Source: Solobacterium sp.
GTDB lineage: Bacteria > Bacillota_I > Bacilli_A > Erysipelotrichales > Erysipelotrichaceae
Direction of reading: 5' to 3'
NCBI GenBank assembly: GCA_024698805.1
Contig: JAILQT010000048.1
Coordinates: 1-39,977, forward strand
Length of the DNA stretch: 39,977 bases
Part shown: one piece after another, positions 17,595 to 25,562 of the stretch
Layout: each line of letters starts with the position of its first letter
How positions within the stretch are numbered: the stretch's first letter is position 1
Position numbers and translations under genes: made by a program
The notes under the pieces: model-generated
The model's database searches: none
What the model saw: the letters and a program-made list of their open reading frames with translations, nothing else
Told to the model about the DNA's origin: nothing

Positions 17595-17616
17595 TATTTC
17601 GGTACCATAATAAATA
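17595..17616 (-). promoter_or_regulatory. MarR operator, proximal copy
   Basis: TATTTCGGTACCATAATAAA matches the distal copy in inverted orientation (core TTWCGGTACCRTAA). It lies between the -10 and the ribosome binding site. Confidence 0.6.
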
Positions 17617-17640
17617 TAGCAGAAGCATGCAGCGCGTCAA
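17613..17640 (-). promoter_or_regulatory. marR promoter
   Basis: On the minus strand TTGACG (17635-17640), 16-nt spacer, TATATT (17613-17618). It is flanked on both sides by the GGTACC palindromes. Confidence 0.65.
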
Positions 17641-17641
17641 G

Positions 17642-17661
17642 ATATTACGGTACCGAAATAT
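17642..17661 (-). promoter_or_regulatory. MarR operator, distal copy
   Basis: ATATTACGGTACCGAAATAT contains an almost perfect palindrome (TTACGGTACCGAAA) immediately upstream of the marR -35. It is the better conserved of the two sites. Confidence 0.6.
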
Positions 17662-17766
17662 TTAAGAAGTGCTTAATACAGGGTGTCTTTGAACAGATTA
17701 CTGTCCGTATGGAAGATCCGGCTGCTTCCTCCTGCATACAGATCCCGGAAGTACGGGCAAAAGGAT

Positions 17767-17798
17767 CAAAAAAGCCGCTCCCGTTTCCGGGAACAGCA
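17767..17798 (-). terminator. Terminator of glnS
   Basis: On the minus strand GCTGTTCCCG and CGGGAGCGGC pair (two wobbles) around GAAA, followed by six T. Confidence 0.85.
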
Positions 17799-17808
17799 TT
17801 TTCCATGT

Positions 17809-19545
17809 TTACTTTTTAAAGCTTGCGCGCAGGGATACGCTTCTGTTGAAGACAAGGTGGTCTGCCGTGCAGTCCTTGTTGTCAAGGCAGAAGAAGCCGA
17901 CACGCATGAACTGGAATGTCGGGGCGTTCGTACCTGTACGGTTCTCGCGCTGATCGAATTCCTCTGCGATCTCCTTCATGGAGCTCTCGACCTTGCAGTT
18001 CTTCAGGATCGTCAGGCTCTCGGGATTCATCGCCTGCAGGAAATCCTTGCCCGGCGCATCCGGCATCGGGTCGCTGAACAGGTTGTCATAGAGACGGACT
18101 TCCGCATCGAGGCAGTTCTCACTGTCTACCCAGTGGATCGTGGCGCCTTTGACTTTTCTGCCGTCCGCGGGATCGCCGCCCCTGGACTGCGGATCATATT
18201 CACAGAGCACTTCCATGATATTGCCGTCCTCATCCTTTACGCAGCCTGTGCATGTGACGAGGTAAGCGCCTTTCAGACGGACTTCATTGCCCGGATACAT
18301 CCTCTTGTATTTGGGGATCGGTGTTTCGAGGAAGTCGTCTTCTTCGATCCACAGATGCCTGCTGAATGTGATCGTATGTGTTCCCTGTGAAGGATCAGTC
18401 GGGTTGTTTTCCACTTCAAATGTCTCGGACTGGCCTTCCGGGTAGTTCGTCACTGTCAGTCTGACAGGGTGCAGGACAGCCATCGTCCTTTCCGCTTTCA
18501 GGTTCAGGTCATCACGCAGGCATCTTTCGAGTTCTGCGAATTCGATGACGTTCGTATTCTTCGCAACACCGATGGAATCACAGAAATTCCGGATCGAAGC
18601 AGCTGTATAGCCCCTTCTGCGCAGGCCGCACAGCGTCGGCATCCGCGGATCGTCCCATCCGGACACATAACCCTGTTCCACGAGCTGTCTGAGCTTCCTC
18701 TTCGACATGACGGTATGGTCGATGCCGAGGCGTGCAAATTCGATCTGCCTGGGTTTATGATACGGGATCGTGACATTCTCAACGACCCAGTTGTACAGGG
18801 GTCTGTGGTCTTCATATTCCAGGGAGCACAGGGAATGCGTGATGCCTTCCAGCGCGTCCTGGATCGGGTGTGCGAAGTCATACATCGGGTAGATGCACCA
18901 CTTTGTACCGTGACGGTGATGGCTGATATAGCGGATCCTGTAGATGACGGGGTCACGCATGTTGAAGTTGCCGCTGGCAAGATCGATCTTTGCGCGCAGC
19001 GTCATCTTTCCTTCTTCAACTTCACCGTTCCTCATCTTTTCAAACAGCCTGAGGTTCTCTTCAACAGGTCTGTCCCTGTACGGGGATCTTGCCGGTGTGG
19101 AAAGGTCGCCCCTGTATTCCCGCATCTGGTCCGGTGTCAGTTCGCATACATACGCGAGGCCTTTTTTGATCAGTTCGACCGCATATTCATAGTCTTTTTC
19201 AAAATAATCGGAACCGTAGAAGAACCTGTCCCCCCAGTCGAAACCGAGCCAGTGGATATCCTGTTCGATCGCGTCTACATATTCCGTATCTTCCTTCGCA
19301 GGGTTTGTATCATCCATTCTCAGGTTGCAGATACCGTTGAATTTCTCAGCCATTCCGAAATCGATGCACAGCGCTTTGCAGTGACCGATATGGAGATAGC
19401 CGTTCGGTTCCGGCGGGAAACGCGTATGAACGGTCATACCCTCAAACTGGCCGCCCGGTGCGATATCCTCTTTGATGGCGTTATAGATAAAGTTGCGGTT
19501 CTCATTGGCTTCTTCTGATACAGTGTTTTTCATTTCTTCAGCCAT
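17809..19545 (-). CDS. glnS: Glutaminyl-tRNA synthetase
   Basis: The 578-residue class I synthetase charges tRNA-Gln directly with glutamine. Motifs: FPPEPNGYLHIGHCKAL (HIGH, near residue 52), RMDDTNPAKE, YDFAHPIQDALEGITHSLCS, and HTVMSKRKL (KMSKS equivalent, near residue 280), followed by the two C-terminal anticodon-binding beta-barrels. Length is normal for a bacterial GlnRS. Many Firmicutes lack this enzyme and use GatCAB amidotransfer instead, so its presence is lineage-informative and the gene was probably acquired horizontally in this phylum at some point. AAGGAGG lies 7 nt before the ATG. The leader is only about 35-40 nt, so there is no T-box. Confidence 0.96.
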   Translation of the reverse strand: MAEEMKNTVSEEANENRNFIYNAIKEDIAPGGQFEGMTVHTRFPPEPNGYLHIGHCKALCIDFGMAEKFNGICNLRMDDTNPAKEDTEYVDAIEQDIHWLGFDWGDRFFYGSDYFEKDYEYAVELIKKGLAYVCELTPDQMREYRGDLSTPARSPYRDRPVEENLRLFEKMRNGEVEEGKMTLRAKIDLASGNFNMRDPVIYRIRYISHHRHGTKWCIYPMYDFAHPIQDALEGITHSLCSLEYEDHRPLYNWVVENVTIPYHKPRQIEFARLGIDHTVMSKRKLRQLVEQGYVSGWDDPRMPTLCGLRRRGYTAASIRNFCDSIGVAKNTNVIEFAELERCLRDDLNLKAERTMAVLHPVRLTVTNYPEGQSETFEVENNPTDPSQGTHTITFSRHLWIEEDDFLETPIPKYKRMYPGNEVRLKGAYLVTCTGCVKDEDGNIMEVLCEYDPQSRGGDPADGRKVKGATIHWVDSENCLDAEVRLYDNLFSDPMPDAPGKDFLQAMNPESLTILKNCKVESSMKEIAEEFDQRENRTGTNAPTFQFMRVGFFCLDNKDCTADHLVFNRSVSLRASFKK

Positions 19546-19564
19546 GATCCATCCTCCTTATAAA

Positions 19565-19578
19565 GCAGAAATTTCTGC
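19565..19578. repeat. Palindrome in glnS leader
   Basis: GCAGAAATTTCTGC is a perfect 14-bp palindrome between the -10 and the ribosome binding site of glnS. An operator is possible. Confidence 0.4.
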
Positions 19579-19587
19579 ACTCTTGGT

Positions 19588-19596
19588 ATTATATCA
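19588..19596 (-). promoter_or_regulatory. Extended -10 promoter of glnS
   Basis: The minus-strand sequence TGATATAAT is a consensus extended -10, 43 nt upstream of the glnS ATG. No good -35 is present, as is usual for extended -10 promoters. Confidence 0.65.
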
Positions 19597-19610
19597 GATT
19601 GCGCTCATAT

Positions 19611-20813
19611 TCATGCGCTTTTTTCTGCAACCTTCCTGCAGTCCTGTGCCGAAGCATAGATCCGCATCCGCATGCCTTTTCTTTCATACTCGGCATTGGC
19701 TTCGCAGACCGTGTCGTTCAGGAACGAAAGAGCTTCGCTGTCGGCAGTCAGGACAGCCTTCCATTTCCCGTCTTTATCCGCTGTGCAGATCACACGGATC
19801 TCGCAGTTCTTGCCGGCGCAGTCCTGGCCCTGGGCGTAAAAATCCATCCTGCTCTGCACGGGCTTCCCCCTTTTCGTATCCTGCACCAGCGCTGCACCGG
19901 GATTGATCATGCCCCGGAAAAGTTCACTTTCCGCAGTGCCTCTGAAAGGCATCGTAAGTTCGGCTGTGACCCTGCCGGTCTTCCGCAGCAGTTTGTCTGT
20001 CAGCTCGATATCGGCAGTCAGGATCTCCTGTTTTCTTTCGATGAACCTGTCGACCGCATACAGCGCATTCCTGTCTTCATCCTTTCTGAAGCCATGGTCT
20101 GCATGCCGCAGGATATGCAGCGATGCGATCCTGCCGGACTGCGCGTTTTTATATGCTTCGTACGCCTGCTCCGCATAGGATACATCGACGATCTTATCGT
20201 TTGTACCGTGCACGATCAGCACGTCGCCGGTGTAATTCACTGTCTCTTTGTACGGATCCATGTCCATTACGTCTTCCGGATAGATCCGTCCGAGCTTCAT
20301 CGGCCCGCATTTGAAGGTTTCCGGTACCGCCGACGGATCAAATCTTGCGAACATCATACTGCCGCGTCTGGCGTCATCGGGTATGCAGAAAGCCGGATAG
20401 AACAGGATCAGCTTTGATGCATGCAGTTCCTCTGCCGTCAGTGCGGATACGAAACCGCCCTGGGAGCAGCCCATCAGGAGCAGGTCTTCCGGATCCGTGA
20501 ACACCAGTGATCTGGCGTAACGGGCTACAGCTTTCAGATCTTCTTTTTCCGTCAGCACCGACATCGCAGTCGTTTTTCCTTCGCTTGTGCCCCGGAGGCA
20601 TCCGCCGCAGAAATCAAATGTAAATGCCGCATAGCCCATCCCTGCGAGATGTTCCGCATACGCCTTCACCGATCTCTGGTTTGCCATGAACCCGTGACTG
20701 ACAATGGCAACAGGCAGCGGTCTGGTCATTTCCACCGGTCTGACATTTGTGAACATCGTGCCGCGGATCGTCAGTTCATCCCGCATGCATGAAAAAGTCT
20801 CTGTGTATATCAT
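19611..20813 (-). CDS. Alpha/beta hydrolase with C-terminal DUF3237-like barrel
   Basis: The 400-residue protein has an N-terminal alpha/beta hydrolase (about residues 1-265): oxyanion region VAIVSHGF (H40-G41), nucleophile S117 in MGCSQGG, acid D206 in VHGTNDKIV and H240 in RHADHGF. This is a serine aminopeptidase S33-like or esterase fold. The C-terminal 135 residues resemble DUF3237: ELTMPFRGTAESELFRG, then INPGAALVQ and KAVLTADSEALSFL. DUF3237 proteins are small beta-barrels of unknown function, normally separate. There is no signal peptide. AAAGGGG lies 6 nt before the ATG. It follows the chromate-transporter genes with 42 nt between, which contain a weak hairpin, so partial cotranscription is possible. 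Confidence 0.82.
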   Translation of the reverse strand: MIYTETFSCMRDELTIRGTMFTNVRPVEMTRPLPVAIVSHGFMANQRSVKAYAEHLAGMGYAAFTFDFCGGCLRGTSEGKTTAMSVLTEKEDLKAVARYARSLVFTDPEDLLLMGCSQGGFVSALTAEELHASKLILFYPAFCIPDDARRGSMMFARFDPSAVPETFKCGPMKLGRIYPEDVMDMDPYKETVNYTGDVLIVHGTNDKIVDVSYAEQAYEAYKNAQSGRIASLHILRHADHGFRKDEDRNALYAVDRFIERKQEILTADIELTDKLLRKTGRVTAELTMPFRGTAESELFRGMINPGAALVQDTKRGKPVQSRMDFYAQGQDCAGKNCEIRVICTADKDGKWKAVLTADSEALSFLNDTVCEANAEYERKGMRMRIYASAQDCRKVAEKSA

Positions 20814-20836
20814 ATATACCCCTTTCTTTTCAGAAA

Positions 20837-20856
20837 ATCCCTGCGGCAGCAGGGAT
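20837..20856 (-). terminator. Weak hairpin between chrA half and hydrolase gene
   Basis: ATCCCTGC and GCAGGGAT pair around 4 nt, followed on the minus strand by only TTTCTG. The stem touches the upstream stop codon. Attenuation is more likely than full termination. Confidence 0.45.
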
Positions 20857-21446
20857 CAGAATCCGGCAATGACTCCGGCAGCCGCGGCGATCGCGATCAG
20901 GAAGATCGGATGCAGCTTTTTTTTGCTTTTGCTGAGCTTTGGCTGGTACTCATAGAAGGCCATCAATACCGCAAAGAGTATCAGTGCCTTGAAGTTAAAC
21001 AGGTCTGTGAGGACACCGGATGCCTTCCATGCGTCCACACGGAACAGTGCGAGCAGGAAGATGCTCAGTACCGCGGAGAGGATAAAGCCCACGACAGCAG
21101 GCCTGAGGCCTGTAAAGATACCCTGCACGACTTTCGCTTCCTTGAATTTTGCGAGCATGCCGGCAATGATGCAGATGACGATCAGGCTCGGCAGGACCAG
21201 CGAAAGCGTGGCACCGATGCCGCCGGCGATGCCGAACATCTCATAGCCGACAAACGTTGCCATATTGATGCCGATCGGCCCGGGCGTACTTTCACTGACA
21301 GCGATCATCGTCGTCAGCTTATCGATCGTGAACCAGCCGTACCTGGCGGACATCTCTTTCAGGAAAGGGATCGTCGCAAGTCCCCCGCCGACTGCGAACA
21401 GGCCTGTCTTGAAGAATTCCCAGCACATCAGAAGATAAGTCATCAT
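20856..21446 (-). CDS. Chromate transporter family protein, second short-chain subunit
   Basis: The 196-residue membrane protein is one CHR domain of the chromate ion transporter family: FFKTGLFAVGGGLATIPFL (residues 11-29), then SESTPGPIGINMATFVGY, a signature of the family, followed by several membrane helices and a Lys-rich cytosolic segment. Short-chain CHR proteins come in pairs and form a functional unit of two opposed halves. The natural substrate in anaerobes is uncertain and may be chromate, sulfate or another anion. Its ATG overlaps the stop of the upstream half by 4 nt, so the two are translationally coupled. Confidence 0.9.
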   Translation of the reverse strand: MMTYLLMCWEFFKTGLFAVGGGLATIPFLKEMSARYGWFTIDKLTTMIAVSESTPGPIGINMATFVGYEMFGIAGGIGATLSLVLPSLIVICIIAGMLAKFKEAKVVQGIFTGLRPAVVGFILSAVLSIFLLALFRVDAWKASGVLTDLFNFKALILFAVLMAFYEYQPKLSKSKKKLHPIFLIAIAAAAGVIAGF

Positions 21447-21997
21447 TTCGCCTCACCTCCCTTTTTCAGTTTCACCGTATACATCACATAGCCGATGACG
21501 CCGGCAAGCACGACGAGCCATACGGTCGAGACATCTGTAAATGTGCAGAGAAAGAACGCACCCAGGAAGATCAAAAATGTCGGTATGTCTTTCACGCCTT
21601 TTTTATACAGGCCGATGATCGCCTGGACCATCAGCACGCATACAGCGACCTGGATGCCCTTCAGTGCCGACTGCACGATGACCAGATCCGAGAAATTCTG
21701 GATCAGTCCGGCAATGCATGAAATGATGATGATCGAAGGCGATACGACGCCGAGCGTTGCGACGATGCCGCCGATGACGCCCCTGACCTTATAGCCGACG
21801 AACGTGGCTGTATTGACTGCGATGATGCCCGGCGTTACCTGGCCGATCGCGTAATAATCCATGATCTCATCATCTGTTGCCCAGTGATATTTCTGAATGA
21901 CTTCGCGCTGGATCATCGGCAGCATCGCATAACCGCCGCCGAAGGTAAACAGTCCCATTTTGAACCAGGCGAAGTACAGATTCCATAATTCCTTCAT
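21443..21997 (-). CDS. Chromate transporter family protein, first short-chain subunit
   Basis: The 184-residue membrane protein is the partner CHR domain: FAWFKMGLFTFGGGYAMLPM (residues 9-28) and IGQVTPGIIAVNTATFVGY, with about six hydrophobic segments. It corresponds to the N-terminal half of long-chain ChrA. AGGAGA lies 8 nt before the ATG. The 66 nt upstream hold an AT-rich stretch with a CATAAT sequence that could be a weak -10. There is no terminator between it and the upstream GNAT gene, so read-through from the gamma-glutamyltransferase operon is possible. Confidence 0.9.
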   Translation of the reverse strand: MKELWNLYFAWFKMGLFTFGGGYAMLPMIQREVIQKYHWATDDEIMDYYAIGQVTPGIIAVNTATFVGYKVRGVIGGIVATLGVVSPSIIIISCIAGLIQNFSDLVIVQSALKGIQVAVCVLMVQAIIGLYKKGVKDIPTFLIFLGAFFLCTFTDVSTVWLVVLAGVIGYVMYTVKLKKGGEAK

Positions 21998-22063
21998 GCT
22001 TTTTCTCCTGTAATTACCCGTTAATTATGTACACAATTTGCGGAAAAGTACAGATACACCCGC

Positions 22064-22531
22064 CTACCTTCTGATCAGCAGCGGCATATCAAACTCATCC
22101 GTCCCGTTATCCGTAAATCCAAGCGATCTCCAGAAACGGACGGAGTCTTCTTTCGTACTGTTGAGTTCATAGTACAGTGCCCCGTCTTTCTTTGTGTACG
22201 CTTCAAGCGCTTCAAAACAGCGGTGTCCTGTACAGTTCCCGCGGAATTGCGGAAAGACCCAGAAATCCATAATGAAACACTTCCCGTCCTCACTCTGATA
22301 AGTACAGTAGGAAGCAGCACCGATCCGTTCCTTTTCCCTTGTGAACCAGATCATATGATGACGTTCTTTCTGCCGCTTCATATGTTCTTCCAGTATGTCC
22401 CTGTATTCCTGTCCCGAGAAATATTCGATATCCTCTTCATCGGTGATGATCTTATCACCCGTCAGATAAGCGATATGCTTTTCCCAGAATTCGTTTATTT
22501 CAGCAGCAGTTATCTCTTCGACCGTGATCAT
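22064..22531 (-). CDS. GNAT family N-acetyltransferase
   Basis: This 155-residue protein has the GNAT fold: ERIGAASYCTYQS (beta strands 2-3), then FIMDFWVFPQFRGNCTGHRCFEAL, containing the acetyl-CoA pyrophosphate-binding motif A (Q/RxxGxG variant, QFRGNCTG), and WRSLGFTDNG as motif B near the C-terminus. The substrate is unknown. It is translationally coupled (4-nt overlap) to the upstream GNAT gene and lies third in an operon with gamma-glutamyltransferase. Confidence 0.83.
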   Translation of the reverse strand: MITVEEITAAEINEFWEKHIAYLTGDKIITDEEDIEYFSGQEYRDILEEHMKRQKERHHMIWFTREKERIGAASYCTYQSEDGKCFIMDFWVFPQFRGNCTGHRCFEALEAYTKKDGALYYELNSTKEDSVRFWRSLGFTDNGTDEFDMPLLIRR

Positions 22532-23010
22532 TTTTGCAGGACCATCCTTATTTCGAATGCTTTCAGGGATTCAAGATACGCCTCCGTCCCGTCCGGCCGG
22601 AAACCGCATTTTTCATAGAACCGGATCGCCCTCCTGTTTTCTTTCAGTACCCAGAGCCGGATGCATTGGTGATCCCCCAGTTCTTTCAGGGCTGCCTCCA
22701 TCAGACGCCGGCCGATGCCCCTGCCGTAATAAGCAGACAGGACATACAGGGCAGTGATCTCCCCTGTTTCCGGATAATCGGCATCATTATGCCCGTATGC
22801 GGCGAAACCGATGACCTGGTCTGCGTCTTTCGCAACGATGCAGTTCTCCTTCCACCGGAAAGCCATGGCTTCGCATTTTTCCGTTGTCATTCCGGCAAGA
22901 TAATCCCTGTCGATCATACCGGCATAGGCTTCATGCCAGGAAGCACAGTGCACATATGCCTTCCCGCGTATCTCATCATCCGTTTCCATCTTTTTGATCA
23001 CGATATCCAT
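22528..23010 (-). CDS. GNAT family N-acetyltransferase
   Basis: The 160-residue protein is a typical GNAT acetyltransferase: SWHEAYAGMIDRDYLAGM near residue 24, GEITALYVLSAYYGRGIGRRLM carrying the acetyl-CoA-binding R/QxxGxG (YYGRGIGRR) near residue 95, and the C-terminal NRRAIRFYEKCGFRPDG. It resembles small-molecule or peptide N-acetyltransferases, but no substrate can be named. It follows the gamma-glutamyltransferase by 21 nt with a GGGAG ribosome binding site and overlaps the next GNAT by 4 nt. Confidence 0.9.
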   Translation of the reverse strand: MDIVIKKMETDDEIRGKAYVHCASWHEAYAGMIDRDYLAGMTTEKCEAMAFRWKENCIVAKDADQVIGFAAYGHNDADYPETGEITALYVLSAYYGRGIGRRLMEAALKELGDHQCIRLWVLKENRRAIRFYEKCGFRPDGTEAYLESLKAFEIRMVLQK

Positions 23011-23031
23011 GGCATCTCCCGTTGATTTGGT

Positions 23032-24645
23032 TTACCAGCAGGCGACATTGGAATCCGTCCTGCTTTCCGTTCCGCCGACCAGGACACCGTTGTCAAGCCT
23101 CTGGATGATCTGTCCCCTGCCGAACGAAGTCCTGCTGAGGGCTATGGTTATATCGTGGCCCCTCGCAGCGAGCTGCTGGGCAATGGCATTGTCGAAACCG
23201 GGTTCCAGCAGGACGTGCCTGTCTTTCATCCACTGCCATCTCGGGGCATCCAGCGCCATCTGCGGATTCAGGCCGAAATCGACCATATTCATGACTGTCT
23301 GCACATGGCCCTGCGGCTGCATATATCCGCCCATGACACCGAACGGGCCGACAGGCTTCCCGTCCTTTGCGAGGAAGCCGGGAATGATCGTATGGTAGGA
23401 CTTTTTATGCGGTGCCAGCACATTGGCATCAGCGGGATCCAGTGTAAAATCAGCACCCCTGTTCTGCAGGCTGACGCCGTAGCCTTCCAGCACGATGCCG
23501 GAACCGAATCCCATATAGTTGGACTGGATGAAGGAGACCATGTTCCCTTCACTGTCCGCCGTGCAGAGATAGACTGTGCCGCTCTTCGGCGGTTCGCAGA
23601 AGGACGGGATCCGGGCAGTTTCCGTGATCTCGGCAGCACGCATCCTTCCGTATTCAGGCAGCAGGAAACGGTGATAGTCCACTTCCATGCAGGAAGGATC
23701 CGTCACATAATGCTTCGAATCCGCAAATGCCGTCTTCATCGCTTCGATCTGCTTATGGTATGTATCCGCGCAGTCTTTCTGCGTGAATTCAAATTCCTTC
23801 AGGATATTCAGCGCCATGAGCGCTGTGATCCCCTGCCCGTTGGGCGGGATCTCAAATACGTCATAACCGCGGTAATTGACCGAGATCGGCTCGACCCACG
23901 CAGGTTTATAGGAAGCGAGGTCTTCCATGCAGAAAAAGCCGCCGTCGCGTTCGGACTGCCGGACGAACTGTTCTGCGATCTCTCCTTTATAAAAGGCTTC
24001 CGCATCGGTCTCCGCGATCAGCCGCAGTGTTTTCGCATGGTTCTTCAGTGTTACGATATCCGCGAAATGATAGGATTCGCCATGATCCGTAAATGTACGG
24101 AACCATTCGTCATATTCGCTTTTCCCGTCAAACCGCTGATGGAATATCTTCGTACTTCTTTCCCACATCGCCGCCAGCATCGGTGAGAGCGGGTACCCCT
24201 CTTCGGCATAGCGGATCGCGGGAGCCAGCACTTCCTTCAGTGTCAGTCTGCCGAATCTGCGGACCAGTTCAGCCCATGCACCGACTGCGCCGGGAACCAT
24301 GACCGGCGTCCAGCCGAATTTCGGCATCGTGCCGTCCGCAGATGCCTTTTTTACTGCTTCAAGGCTGATGTTCTTCGGCGAGATCCCGGAACCGTTCAGG
24401 CCATAGAGTTTATCTTTGACCCAGACGAGCGCGAATGCGTCGGAGCCAAGTCCGTTGGCTGTCGGCTCAACGACTGTCAGCGCCGCAGCAGTCGCCACGG
24501 CCGCATCGCATGCATTGCCTCCTTTGCGCAGGATCTCCAGACCTGCGGCAGTTGCCAGGTTTGATCCTGTGGCTACCATACCGTTCTTTGCGGTGATGCA
24601 GTATCTGTTCGACGGATACGGCTGAAAAAGAGGATCATAGTTCAT
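23032..24645 (-). CDS. Gamma-glutamyltransferase family protein (YwrD-like, cytosolic)
   Basis: The 537-residue Ntn-hydrolase resembles gamma-glutamyltransferase. Conserved blocks are NGMVATGSNLATAAGLEILR and GGNACDAAVATAAAL at the N-terminus, and the autocleavage site before T357 in KSGTVYLCTAD, which yields the new catalytic N-terminal threonine of the small subunit. MGGYMQPQGHVQ and the final GRGQII block are also typical. There is no signal peptide, unlike secreted GGTs, so it probably acts inside the cell on gamma-glutamyl peptides or related amides. I prefer the ATG at 24645 because AAGG lies 7 nt before it; an ATG two codons upstream has no room for a site. It leads an operon with two GNAT genes. 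Confidence 0.92.
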   Translation of the reverse strand: MNYDPLFQPYPSNRYCITAKNGMVATGSNLATAAGLEILRKGGNACDAAVATAAALTVVEPTANGLGSDAFALVWVKDKLYGLNGSGISPKNISLEAVKKASADGTMPKFGWTPVMVPGAVGAWAELVRRFGRLTLKEVLAPAIRYAEEGYPLSPMLAAMWERSTKIFHQRFDGKSEYDEWFRTFTDHGESYHFADIVTLKNHAKTLRLIAETDAEAFYKGEIAEQFVRQSERDGGFFCMEDLASYKPAWVEPISVNYRGYDVFEIPPNGQGITALMALNILKEFEFTQKDCADTYHKQIEAMKTAFADSKHYVTDPSCMEVDYHRFLLPEYGRMRAAEITETARIPSFCEPPKSGTVYLCTADSEGNMVSFIQSNYMGFGSGIVLEGYGVSLQNRGADFTLDPADANVLAPHKKSYHTIIPGFLAKDGKPVGPFGVMGGYMQPQGHVQTVMNMVDFGLNPQMALDAPRWQWMKDRHVLLEPGFDNAIAQQLAARGHDITIALSRTSFGRGQIIQRLDNGVLVGGTESRTDSNVACW

Positions 24646-24723
24646 ATTCATACCTTCGCTTTCCGAATTCCATGATAGCAGAAGATAACGGATGATTCAG
24701 TCATTATGAACATGCAGGCGGAA

Positions 24724-24753
24724 AAGATCAAAAGCCGGAGTGTACCGGCTTTC
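24724..24753 (-). terminator. Terminator of flavodoxin-like gene
   Basis: AAAGCCGG and CCGGCTTT form an 8-bp stem with a 6-nt loop, followed on the minus strand by TTGATCTTTT. Confidence 0.65.
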
Positions 24754-24801
24754 TCTTCGCTTTGTATTCCGACCGGGACCGGTCTTCTGCAGATACCGGC
24801 T

Positions 24802-25359
24802 TTACGCTTCTTCCGGCATATCCGCAAATGCCTTTCCTGCCCCTTCAAGAGCCGGCAGGATGTACTCCCTGTTGAAGCGGATCACGGGAATACGGTCACA
24901 GGCTTTCATCTGCATGTGACGGATATATTCCTCCATGCTGTAAAGACATTCCACTGCGCCGTTGCCTGTTCCGCCGGCACAGGCAGCCAGGATGCACCTT
25001 TTCCCCTGCAGGAAATGATTATGGCCTGCTTCGCACCTTCTCAGGCGGTCCATGAATGCCTTCATCTGTTCGCTCAGGTCATGCCAGTATACTGCCGTGA
25101 CAAAAACGATGCCGTCCGCTTCTGTCAGTTTCTGATAGACTTCCGCAAAATCATCCTTCAGGATGCATTTTCCCTCTGCCCTGCAGTTCCCCCATCCGTT
25201 TCCGCAGGCTGCGCAGTGAGAGATCTTTTTCCTGTTCAGATGGATCTCTTCATATTCTCCTGCACTCTTTTCAATGCCGGCAATGACAGCGTTCTTCGCG
25301 GATGCGGTCAGACCGTCCGTATTCGGACTCGACCAGATGACAACTGTTTTTCTGCTCAT
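24802..25359 (-). CDS. Flavodoxin-like NAD(P)H-dependent FMN reductase / iron-sulfur flavoprotein family
   Basis: The 185-residue protein has the flavodoxin fold of the NADPH-dependent FMN reductase superfamily: VVIWSSPNTDGLTASAKNA (phosphate-binding loop, residues 6-24), then CAACGNGWGNCRAEGKC with closely spaced cysteines (about residues 49-65), and FVTAVYWHDLSEQMKAFMDR forming the flavin-binding region. The cysteine cluster resembles that of iron-sulfur flavoproteins, but the spacing differs from the classical pattern, so an Fe-S cluster is not certain. It likely reduces quinones or small molecules in the cytosol. AAGGAG lies 9 nt before the ATG. Confidence 0.83.
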   Translation of the reverse strand: MSRKTVVIWSSPNTDGLTASAKNAVIAGIEKSAGEYEEIHLNRKKISHCAACGNGWGNCRAEGKCILKDDFAEVYQKLTEADGIVFVTAVYWHDLSEQMKAFMDRLRRCEAGHNHFLQGKRCILAACAGGTGNGAVECLYSMEEYIRHMQMKACDRIPVIRFNREYILPALEGAGKAFADMPEEA

Positions 25360-25562
25360 AGAAACTTCTCCTTCTGTGAGTCAACTTTAGCACAGTGAAC
25401 TGCACAGTATTGTCCCGGTGCTCTGCAGGCATGCGAACAGCCGTAAGATCTGAACCTTTCCGCAGCGTCCGTCCGGCATGAAATCTTCATGTTTTTATAT
25501 ATTGGCGGTTTTTTAATCCAGGTGCCCATACTATACTTCAGATACAGAAAAGGGAGGTACTT

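Noticed and set aside
18469-19518. Long plus-strand open frame (349 codons) opposite glnS
   Set aside because: Antisense shadow of GlnRS with no recognisable domain and no ribosome binding site.
19546-19600. T-box leader upstream of glnS
   Set aside because: The distance from -10 to ATG is about 43 nt, far too short for a T-box.
21998-22063. Terminator between the GNAT gene and the chromate-transporter pair
   Set aside because: Only AT-rich TAATTA repeats are present; no stable hairpin with a T tract was found.
23155-24186. Plus-strand open frame (343 codons) opposite gamma-glutamyltransferase
   Set aside because: Antisense to a strongly supported gene and of low-complexity composition.
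24760-24790. GC-rich inverted repeat (GACCGG-GA-CCGGTC) beyond the flavodoxin-like gene
   Set aside because: A better terminator with a T tract lies just downstream; this repeat has none.
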